Part shown: positions 36,984-46,943 of the stretch, in pieces
How the letters are laid out: each line of letters opens with the position of its first letter
Position numbering within the stretch: position 1 is the stretch's first letter
Assembly (NCBI GenBank): GCA_918807975.1
Contig: OU964935.1
Coordinates: 9,511,823-9,575,822, forward strand
Origin: Aplidium turbinatum
Taxonomy: Eukaryota; Chordata; Ascidiacea; Aplousobranchia; Polyclinidae
Length of the DNA: 64,000 bases
Direction of reading: 5' to 3'
Position numbers and translations under genes: made by a program
Notes under the pieces: generated by a model
Seen by the model: the letters and a program-made list of their open reading frames with translations, nothing else
Told to the model about the DNA's origin: nothing
The model's database searches: none

Positions 36984-39900
36984 TTAATTAAGGGAACACA
37001 ATTTTTGTAAAATAGGATCAACTGCAGCTCCCAGCTGGTCAAAAGAAGGAACAGTAACTTTCAAATCCGGCCTTGAAGCGATTGCTGATAGCGCCTTTTC
37101 TGATTGTCCTTCTATTCCAACGGCGATGACATTTGTGAACCGGGCAAGCTTTGCACCTGCTATCTTGATGTCATTTATTGAGTTTTCTGAGTTACCTGGA
37201 TAAAAGATAAATCTGGTAATAATGTACTTAGTTGCGCCTCCATACGGCTGCATTGACACTCTCTGCTTTGTAAAGCGCTGAAGAGTAATGTAATATCTGC
37301 GATGGTCACAGCACTACAGTAGGCTATATTATTATTATGCATTATTATTATTTTTGTATCAAACTATGTGATGCTGAGATTTTATGTTTTTAACTTAGTC
37401 TACTACACCAAACGTTGATTGCTCGGTTTAGTTGCAGAAGTCACACTACCTGAAAAAATAACGATTGCAAGTGAAACGGCATTCTGTCTAATTGAGTAAG
37501 AAGGTGTGCGGTTTTCATCTGTAAAGAAAACGCTCCTGATATAGTTTAGAGTTTGAACGGTGTGGAGTGGACTTCCATTATAGCGCACCGCTTTCAACGC
37601 TGCTGTAGCATGGTTTGCTTTGCGAAATCTAAAATAAAATTTCTAGATTTAGCAAGAAAATATGATGATTTTATCGTCACAATCTACAGTAGGCCTATTG
37701 GTTAAATAGTTTTGTGCGAATGCCTTGAAATAAAATTTTTTCATCTGTGCAAACTTTTTGAATATTTTAGAAAAATGTTATTGAACATTAACTTACTGCA
37801 TATTCTTACTTCTTGTTTTATAAAGTAAACTTAGAATAAGTAAATGATTAGTAGCTACTTTAAAAGTGCATCCTATAGCCTACCAGTTACCCGCTAAGAA
37901 TAGCAATTCTCACTTAATTATGTAATAAAATTATGTTCGTAAAACGTGAAGACCACATGCTGCATATCAGCACTAACATTGTTTTCCAATGGGCGTTTTT
38001 AACTGTTTGGTTCGTCGACTTCTCCTTTAGTAAATTTGTAATTTGTAAATTTGAGTACGTTTAACATTTTATTTTACATGTTTGTTTATGCAAAAAATCA
38101 AATAAATAAGCACGATAAAATACCACATTTTTGTTCATTCAGTGAAAGCTATCTTAAATATACTTCTTACCTGTTGAGGTGGAATATTGTGGAAGTTATC
38201 CTGAAAGACCTCAATGCAGCCACTCTTGTGCCAGTTCTAAGATCAAACCCAGGTAACGATGAAGTGATGTTGATAAACATCTCCTTTTCATTCTGTAATC
38301 CGCTCCAACGCGGCACTCTGGATGTGTCTATGACGTATATGAGATCGAGAGGACGAGGTGGGAAGCACTTTGGAGGTCTGAACGTCACTGAACCTGGATC
38401 ACTGACATAATCCCGTGACGTAACCGGCGAATACACCACGGTTCTTTTGGCTCTGTATGAAAAAAGCAAAACAATGTTGTTTGCACAAAGGTGGTGGGTA
38501 ATTTGAAATCCAAAATAAATTAAATATACCATTGGAAAGTCGAACAGTAAGATGCCACATTGGTGCACAGTTGAGCGAACAATCGCGATATCAGTGCAAA
38601 GTTGATTGTAATGATGTGATGTAACAGCTAATCAACCACTGACTTACAGTAATAGCGTGGAATACCGCAACCTTAGTTCAAATTACTTGGTATTTCACTG
38701 CTTCAATGCTGCAATCGTATTATTGCATAAAATGTATGTCTACAATAAGGGCAGTGGAGTCGGAGTCGGTTGGATTTTGGCGTGTCCAAGTCGCAGTCGT
38801 TAAAAAAATGGCCGACTCCGAGTCCGGTTTGATAAAAACGATAAACAATAATATTTTTGTTTAGAATACACTTTTTCAAAGTAGCTTATTGTTTCTTATT
38901 CTCTGTATTGCATTCCAAACCTTTACCAAAAAATAGAAGTGTTGGTTCTTGTCAGTTTTGTGAAATCGTTTGTGAAATCGCCGTTTCAACTTAAACCAAT
39001 TTAAAAAAAAAAATGAAAAAGACAAAATTTCAGAAAAATGAAGCCAAAGTTGGACTCGGCCCGTTATAAACCAAAGAGTCGGAGTCGTATATTTTCTTTC
39101 TGACTCCCCAATTCTGTCTACAATCCGGTTTATCTATACATGAAACATATTTTTTCATCTAAGTTTATTTGTATGTCATTAAAAGTAATGCTTTCTGTAG
39201 GTGATACTCTGCCAGAATGTCTAAAATGTACAGCAGGTGAGCTGCACGCCTAGGCCTATTTGTATTTTATTAACGTTTTCCTGCTTTTCTTTTTATGCCT
39301 AGTTTTAGTTAGGATAAACCTGTCATACACATCCACAACGCATGACTTCAATACAAAAGTGATCTTAAACATAGTTATCTCACCTCACTTCAATAATGTA
39401 CTCCAAAGAAGGGTCAAGCCTATTGATCGCTAATCTGTTTGGAGTGTTACGATTGATACGGTCTAGACTCCTAACTTGTTCTCCTGTCTCAGCGTTGATC
39501 ACGTCAATTGTGTAGGAGTCTGGAGTTGTGTGTTGATCCCAACGTATTGTAACACTAAATATTATGAAATCTTAGAGACGTGTAGAGATTTAAATAATAG
39601 AAAAATTATATAGTTTAAAATCAAAAGTAAAAATTATTTTTATGACAACAGTACAGTAGTATGAGTGTTTACCTGGTGGCAGAGCTGTCAAAGATTTTCA
39701 AGTTTTCTGGAGTATCAATGTCATTTGTTTTCACTTCCTGAAGGTCCCTATAACTTGCCCATCCTTGTTCATTTACAGCAAAAACTAGTTAAACAAGATG
39801 TGTTAATGACATATTGCTTTTCTTTATATGCAGCTGTTGGTTTAAATTGGAAATAAAAACATGTCAAAAATTACTCCATTGCTTAAACAATGTTTTTTTC

Positions 39901-42900
39901 CCTGGTTGGTTTTTAATTGAGTTATTTTTCTTACTTCCAAAAACATAGACTGTTCCAGGAAGAAGACCTGTGATCAAATGTCGTCTCTTTGCAGTTTTAT
40001 CAAACGACATTGACCATTCAAATTCTCCAACATCCGCAGGTTCTAATACTTCTATGGTCAGAACATAACGCTCAGCTCCAGGGACACTATCCCATATCAC
40101 GTCCAAAGAAGTGCTTGCATAGATGAGGCCATATTCAACTCGGACATCAAAGCTCCCAACTGTGTGACATAGAAAAATAAATCCATTTTTGAACAAAAGC
40201 TACACAGCGAATTACAAATGCCAGTAAGTTGTTATTTTGTAGAACACTGAGCGTTAGCAAAAGCTTTACTTTAGTTGTCACAGATTATTCAATTTAGGAC
40301 AAAGATTAATTCAAATAAATGTTAGGCTTGTGCACCCTGTGGCAATGTACCACACAATTAAACTTCGTAACTGCAACATTACATCATATATCACGTGATG
40401 GGACTATTTACATGCAAGCGTTGTTATTTATCTGTTGTATGACAATTGTCACTATAACATTGGTTTGATTTTTGAATGTTTGTCCTCAGACTGACAAAGC
40501 CTTTGATAGGTTATTCTCAGCAGTTTCCCATACTTGCTGAGGCTTTGAACCACTGGCCGGTTACCGAGATTGGCTGCGTGAAACTTCCATAATTATTTAA
40601 AGTGTTGTTGTTTGATCCACTATTTCATTCACTAAGTGGCGCTGAATGGAGAGCAGTCCTAAAATGCGTTACTCTAGCGTACACCCCAGGAGTCGAACCA
40701 GCGCCACTAGATTTGAAGTCGGGGGCTTACCCACTAAGCTAACTGGGCGAAACTTTTCAAAATTTATTTGTTTATGGCAAGACTTACATTCATCACAATT
40801 TAAAGGTATTCCTGGATGTCTTCCACCAAAATCACTGCCGATGCGTTTGAATCCAATTGCAGAATGAACGCACCAACAAGCACTTGGATCCTCTCGGGAG
40901 CATTGTGTAGTAACGAAACGACCTTGGTCATCACAAGCGGGAATCCTAGGTCCTGTCTCTGAATCTGGAAACTGTCTATAAAAGCGAACTGCCCTTGTAA
41001 TTTCCTCTTGGCATCTAAACAAATAAAATTGTGTTATTTCAGCTCGAAGCTAATCAAGTGCGATTGCAAACTGGCTTTAAAGTTGACGTTAAATTTGTGC
41101 TATTAAATGAGAATATCTTGTTGATTGTAGTTATATCTCACCTTGTAAGAGGCAGAGTGATTGTAGTTGGAGATGTAGTCGAAGCACTTGGAGCTATTCC
41201 TGTGTTTGTTTTCACTTCCTGAAGGTCCCTATAGCTTGCCCATCCTTGTTCATTCACAGCAAAAACTAATCAAGCAAGATGTGTTAATGACATGTTGCTT
41301 TTCTCTATACATACGTCGAAGAAAATTTGATATGGATTTTGTTTTTTTAATGTAAGTAAGAACTGCAGCTGTTGGTTTAAATTGGAAAGCAAAATATGTC
41401 AAAGATTACTCCATTGTTTAAACATGTTTTTTTTTTGTTTTATGAAAAACACTTTCGGTTAGTTTTAATGAAGCCATTTTTCTTACTTCCAAAAACATAA
41501 ACTGTTCCAGGAAGAAGACCTGTGATTAGGTGTCGTCTCTGTACAGTTTTATCAAACGACATTGACCATTCAAACTTTCCATCATCCGCAGGTTCTAATA
41601 CTTCTATGGTCAGAACATAACGCTCAGCTCCTAGGACACTATCCCATATCACGTCCAAAGAAGTGCTTGCATAGATGAGGCGATATTCAACACGGACATC
41701 AAAGCTCCCAACTACGTGACATAGAAAAATAAATCTAATTTGCACATGTAAGTTACAAAACATCGAATTACAAATATCACTAAACTGCTAGTTTGTAGAG
41801 CACTGGCTGTTAGTAAAAGCTTTATTTTAATTGTCACAGATGATCCATTTTTCGACAAAGATTACTTTATATAAATATAAGGTTTGACTGGTTTGTGCAT
41901 CCTACGACAATGTAGCACAAAATTAAACTTCATAAATGCAACATTTTATCATGTATCATTTACATACAAGCGTGGTTATTCATCTGTTATATGACAATTG
42001 CCATCAATAACATATCTTTTTAAAAACTACTTGTGTATGGCAAGACTTACATTCATCACAATTTAAAGGTATTCCTGGATGTCTTCCACCAAAGTCACTT
42101 CCGATGCGTTTAAATCCAATTGCAGAATGAACGCACCAACAAGCACTTGGATTCTCTCGGGAGCATTGTGTAGTAACGAAACGACCTTGGTCATCACAAG
42201 CGGGAATCCTAGGTCCTGTTTCTGAATTTGGAAACTGTCTATAAAAGCGAACCGCCTTTGCAATTTCCTCTTGGCATCTGCAACAACAAAAATTGTTATT
42301 TTGGCTTGATTACAAATTGACATGAAAGTTAACGCGAGATTTGTGCTATGAAAATAAAAGTATCTTGTTGGTTGCAATTTTATCTCACCTTGTCAGAGAC
42401 GCACTGGTAGTTAGAGGTGCAGGAGCAGTTGTAGTTGGAGATGTAGTTGAAGCACTGGGAGATTTTTCTGTGTTTTGGAAAATACACTTAAAAAATTACT
42501 TGAATTAACTTATAAATACTACCACACATTAGAAAAATTTGATAATTTTTTTTTTAGTATTAGCTTCAACTAACTCCAATATGTGCATAAATAAGAAAAA
42601 AATCGTATCAATTCGAACGGTTAGGCATGAAGCTACAAGGATAGATTGACTGTAACGTATTTTTGCCATTTCAAAGTATTTTTGGATTTTAATATTTGGT
42701 CGCAGCTCATAGCAATGCAGTCTCTGCAACTTGTAAAGCAGAATCCCAGTAAACACAGCATGTTTATATCAGGTGGCTATAAATTTTGTATCTTGGCTGA
42801 GTTAGGCTTGACGTTGCATTAAGGTTAATATTACGTTCACTTAACGTTGTTGTAGAATAGTATTGTCATGTGGATACGACGTTCAAAACCAAGACAGCAA

Positions 42901-43967
42901 AGTATCTTCAACATCAAGTGCTTTGGACTAAGCAACTTCCAAACTATGAAGTTGCCAGATTCGGTACCTTCAGGCATCTCGATTCAGATGGATTCCTTTA
43001 CCTTAATTGGACCTCAATGCTTACCAATGATTCAGTTTCACATTTTATAAGCATTAATGCTGGAATATTGCTTAATGTTAAATCAGCTTTAAACGACAAA
43101 ATATGCTGTGTTGCTCAATGTTAGTACCTTTTCATAAACTAAAAATTATAGCAGTGGTATTAAACTTTATAACAACACCTTTATACAAACAAATATTAAA
43201 CATGGAGCAAAATGTTGAAATTTCTAGTCAATCTGAGCAACAAATCAAAGACCCAAACTATAGAATTGCACCAATAGGCTTACTGATAGACATCAAAACA
43301 ATATAGTTTTCGGAACGTTTGTGGAACATAGAGTTTAGTTTCTAGATTTTATTTGCTTTATTTTTTGATTACATTAAACGTTTTTTAATACGCTTTATTT
43401 TACACCACATCCTGGCAATGTAATGCAACGATCCATCACTTACATGAACGTGGATTAAATTACACATTTTTAAAATTATAAATTTTGATCCAAACATGTT
43501 ATTCAAATGCTAATTTGTTTCAAACAAGTTGCTGTCATATGTTAGTGAATATAAAACATGTGAGATCTCTTATTGTAGGTACGGTACTTCAATTTGGAAC
43601 CCAAAGCACTCAGACATAGGCTACTATAATCTAATTAGCATAAAATTACTGTAATAATTTCAATTTGACAAATTTTGTTCTTTTGAGGCAGAACTGTCTT
43701 GCATGATGTGTTCTGTAGCTACATTTCGACTACATGAAATCGTTTCGAGCAACCCGAGTGTCACCATTAGTAGTTTAAATGTCTGCATTACATTTCAATC
43801 GCAAGGACACCTTCAGCGATGTGATATGAAATACTTTTTTTCTTTTTTCAATTGCTTTTGCTTGAAAACTTAAAACAATGTAAAGGAATACAAGTGGAAA
43901 TAAAACGATGTTGCTTACCGTAAAATGCAATGAACAGAATAATCATACACTTGAGGTTTTTGTCCAT
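36984..43967 (-). CDS. Gene B: secreted (mucin-Tg1-FN3)x2-FN3-VWA protein (12 exons, 703 aa)
   Basis: Minus-strand coding exons: 43967-43919, 42467-42389, 42277-42051, 41711-41487, 41265-41142, 41014-40788, 40159-39935, 39784-39673, 39554-39384, 38452-38171, 37628-37450, 37195-36984. The total is 2112 nt with consistent phases. Signal peptide MDKNLKCMIILFIAFYG, then a Ser/Thr/Pro linker (17-43), Tg1 (43-118), FN3 (119-215), a second linker (216-235), a second Tg1 (235-310), FN3 and FN3 (311-480 and on), then VWA (about 515-703). Exon 41265-41142 joins the end of an FN3 domain directly to a linker that is otherwise a separate exon, in frame. Both Tg1 copies have six cysteines. The VWA keeps DTSRV and lacks the second metal-binding Asp, as in A. 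It lies head to head with C. Function inferred as for A, without the TIL and N-terminal FN3 domains. Confidence 0.88.
38747..39116. mobile_element. Non-autonomous hAT-like element (GGAGTCGGAGTCG type) in an intron of gene B
   Basis: Left end GGGCAGTGGAGTCGGAGTCG and right end AGAGTCGGAGTCG ... CTGACTCCCCAATTCTG are inverted relatives. TCTACAAT at 38739-38746 and 39117-39124 is an 8-bp target duplication. The matching intron of gene C has no such element, so it arrived after the inverted duplication. No coding capacity. Confidence 0.78.
39727..42470 (-). repeat. Tandem duplication of the mucin-Tg1-FN3 module inside gene B
   Basis: Blocks 39727-41203 and 41204-42470 match in order and orientation across exons and introns: ACTTCCTGAAGGTCCCTATA occurs at about 39743 and 41214, followed in each by the Tg1 and FN3 exons. 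The first block is longer because it carries a SINE (about 40461-40757) missing from the second. The junction lies in the fused exon 41265-41142. Confidence 0.85.
40461..40757 (-). mobile_element. tRNA-derived SINE, copy 1 (intron of gene B)
   Basis: On the minus strand a tRNA-like head has an A box TAGCTTAGTGGGTAAG and B box GGTTCGACTCC, followed by a body that contains GAGGCTTTGAACC (plus) and a tail that reads TTTGGT (plus) at the left edge. The corresponding intron in the other module of gene B lacks it. Closely similar sequence lies at 48248-48507 and 55290-55500. Confidence 0.75.
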
Positions 43968-44298
43968 TTGCAATTGCTGCAGTGTCCTACTGATAAAACT
44001 TATTACTGTAAAATGAGTTGAAGTAAAATCATCAAACTCTTGAAAGAAGGAAAGAATTTAATCAAGTATGATTGTTTCCAACAAATTGTTGCTTTCAGAC
44101 CAAGTTTGTTTAATAAATTATTTGATTCAAAAACAGTTCGTTTGTTCAGGTTCATATTTAAAATTAAATTTAGCAGAAACTTCAATAATTTGTGCATATT
44201 TTTCTACAACACATATTGTATATAAATCATGAACTAAGTCACTTTCCCAGTTCCTTGAAGCGAAGATGTGCAATCAAAATAGCAGTTTTGTGATTGCT

Positions 44299-44470
44299 TA
44301 TATACAGCATCGAGCACATAAACAATTGATCAAAAGTTCGCAAAATAAGGGTAATTTTTTATTGTAGTCTACTATATTACCATCTTGCATTTCCTCAACC
44401 AGCTTTGTTTTGTCAATTCAACTTCGAAAACTTCCCGAAAACATCCTCGAGCCGGTTGTAGCGACGTATG
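44299..44470 (-). promoter_or_regulatory. Promoter of gene B: TATA box and shared upstream block
   Basis: On the minus strand GTATATAAGC follows GTGCTCGATGCT at about 44315-44297, some 335 bp before the ATG. A block at 44470-44424 (CATACGTCGCTACAACCGGC, then TCGAGGATG) is shared with C and, in part, with D. The TATA-to-ATG gap is long, so a noncoding first exon or trans-spliced leader region is possible. Confidence 0.65.
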
Positions 44471-44644
44471 CACTTACAAATACCAGTAATCAGTTTCGTT
44501 CTTAGATTATTTTTGATGAATACGTGTAGTCCCCATCTGTGTTCATTGATTTGATTTATAATATCAAATTTTTTTTTTACTTCTGTAAGTTTTGCAAATA
44601 TGTCCCAAGGCTATAATTAATGCGTTCTGTTAATTTAACTTACT

Positions 44645-44887
44645 TTGCGTGCGTATCCTTGCTTTTTATGCTACTGGGATTGTAGAGCCAAGGAAGAACA
44701 TTGGGTAAGAAAAGATTGGGCACTAAGAAATACGATGACATCTGGAGATAAGAATATCTTAAAAAAGCCGCTGGTTGATCGGAAAAATATCAATCTACTA
44801 CCATTGCACATCAAACTTGGACTAATTAAGCAGCTTGTCAAAGCACTTGATCGTTGTGGGGATTGTTTTGACCACATATCACCATGA
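44645..44887 (+). pseudogene. Short coding fragment of a repetitive protein family in the palindrome spacer
   Basis: The plus strand reads KKPLVDRKNINLLPLHIKLG, then LIKQLVKALDRCGDCFDHI. PPLHIKLGL..VKAL-type sequence recurs, as I recall, in an uncharacterised family that is scattered in animal genomes, but I cannot name the family or the element that carries it. It sits at the inner edge of the left arm and has no partner in the right arm. Treated as a relic. Confidence 0.4.
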
Positions 44888-46254
44888 TCTACGCAGATAC
44901 GGGTGATTGCAGTATGTTAATCTTTCTAGCACAATCTTGATGTTTGCATAATTCTCCTGCAGGAAGACAAAGTATCCTATATGGATGGATCCATATTTGT
45001 TCTCATTATGGAGCAAGACACAGTCAACCTTCTTTTTGAGCTATCAATAAAAAGTCTCCAGCCACTTAATAATATGCAGCAGGTAAATCCATAAAAAGAA
45101 GCCCCTCAACATATGTACAGTAAACAAGTTGGCCGTCCAAGTGGAAGTACTTTCTCAATTTGGTCTCTCTGTCTCAATGAAATGAAGTCCTTGTACCGGT
45201 TTTGAGAAGGTGTTTTTCCTGCAGTCTTTGAAACTGCTTTTGTGCGTGATTGTGTGGTGTCAAACTAGTGAGTGAATGAACAACTTTTACGTAATTCATC
45301 ACTTTGGAACATGCAAATTGCAAAAAAAAATTGATGTGATAGAAAAAATCCGAGCTCAGATTCGATCCAGCACCCTCAAATTACCCTAAATCAGTTCTCA
45401 AAGTCCATGCAAAAAAAATGTTTTGTTGACTAGTGTTATCGATCTTTGTGTTTCAATAGGTCAAAGATAATTTCTTTCCTTCGTTTTGTGGAGTTTAAAA
45501 TGATACAAAACCTTTGAGAAAATACCACTTATATGGAGTGGGAGATAGTTTGGTTTTTGTTTCAAAATCGAAGCAAGCAACTTGAGAAAAATAGTTTTAT
45601 GATAAACCAAAATTTTTCACAATGATAAAAAGATCGGGCGTTTATAAAGTAACACATACTGATATAAATAATCTACTAACAGTTGATGATAATAGCAGAG
45701 TGATGACTTAGTTCACACTTTTACGACAATAAAGCTTGCTAACATGGAAAGTTGAAAAACGTTACTTTACATTTACAAAAACCTTCAACTTGCTTATCAA
45801 TGTATTTATAGCTACACCACTTAGAACTTATATATGAATATTAACAAGACGCCTACAAATAATTCTAATTGATTAGAATTTTTTCATTAAGATTGAAGTT
45901 AAATGATAGCAAAAAAGTCTCTGTAGTTGGAAAATTGGTATTCATACGGTGCCACAACTGCTTTGCTGCAATTCGAAATTCGATGGACAAACGACTTTGG
46001 TCGACAATATGATATATCAGTAAATATAAGTTCACTGTGGATCTGCTTGTTGGGTAGAGCGATATGTCTCCAGAATCCAAATCCATCTTCGCCAAAAAGC
46101 GGCTGAAATCCAAGGATTTTACGGGCTCCATACTTTATAGAGTATTTCTACTAAGATTACGTCAGTTAATCCTTGTAAATTTTTATTGGTGGTTTATTAT
46201 GTTTTCAGTGTCCTGAGGCTGTAACTCTGTCAGTTTTCACCACCGGATGTGACA
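44656..46254. other. Spacer between the arms of the inverted duplication
   Basis: About 1.6 kb between the divergent promoters of B and C that is not inverted-repeated. It holds the relic at 44645-44887 and an unassigned 88-aa frame at 46131-45865 (-). The promoters of B and C face away from each other across it, so it could carry shared control elements. Confidence 0.6.
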
Positions 46255-46436
46255 CCACGCAAAGTAGGTTACATCTAACAGAACGCATTGTAATAGCCTT
46301 GGGGCATATTTGCAAAACTTACAAAAGCAAGAAAAAATTTTGATATTATAAATCAAATCAATGAACACAGATGGGGACTACACGTATTCACCAAAAATAA
46401 TCTAAGAACGAAACTGATTACTGGTATTTGTAAGTG

Positions 46437-46610
46437 CATACGTCGCTACAACCGGCTCGAGGATATTTTCGGGAAGTTTTCGGAGTTGAACTGTCAAAAC
46501 AAAACTGGTTGAAGGAATGCATGTTGGTAATATAGTAGCCTACAATAAAAAATTACCCTTATTTTGCGAACTTTTGATCAATTGTTTATGTGCTCGATGC
46601 TGTATATAAG
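46437..46610 (+). promoter_or_regulatory. Promoter of gene C: TATA box and shared upstream block
   Basis: CATACGTCGCTACAACCGGC and CTCGAGGATATTTTCGGGAA at 46437-46482 precede GTGCTCGATGCTGTATATAA at about 46590-46609; the TATA core is at 46603. The ATG is at 46944. The same arrangement is found, inverted, at B, and in weaker form at D (60907-60950 and 61351-61366). Conservation at D, which lies outside the duplication, argues for function. Confidence 0.7.
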
Positions 46611-46943
46611 CAATCACATAACTGCTATTTTAATTGCATATCTTCGCTTCAAGAAACTGGGCTTGGAAAGTGACTTAGTTCATGATTAATGTGCAATATG
46701 TGTTGTAGAAAAGTTTGGCAAATTATTGAAATTTCTGCTAAGTTCAATTTTAAATATGAACCTGAACAAACGAACTGTTTTTGAGTCAAATAAAATATTA
46801 AACAAACTTGGTCTGAATGTAACAATTTGTTGGAAAAAATTATACTTGATTAAATTCTTTCCTTCTTTCAAGAGTTTGATGATTTTACTTTAACTCATTT
46901 TACAGCAATAAGTTTTATCAGTAGGACACTGCAGCAATTGCAA

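Larger units (their letters stand above)
36790..44655 (-). repeat. Left arm of the large inverted duplication (gene B arm)
   Basis: From 44655 outwards to about 36790 the sequence matches, in reverse complement, 46255 to about 53870: promoter, exon 1, intron 1, all C-type exons and about 170 bp beyond the stop codon (including GACTATGATACGGAAAT). Differences are scattered substitutions and separate insertions. The outer limit is where I stop seeing the match, so it is approximate. Confidence 0.88.

Noticed and set aside
45865-46131. 88-aa minus-strand frame in the palindrome spacer
   Set aside because: No domain, no partner in the other arm and no clear splice or promoter context, so it cannot be supported as a gene.
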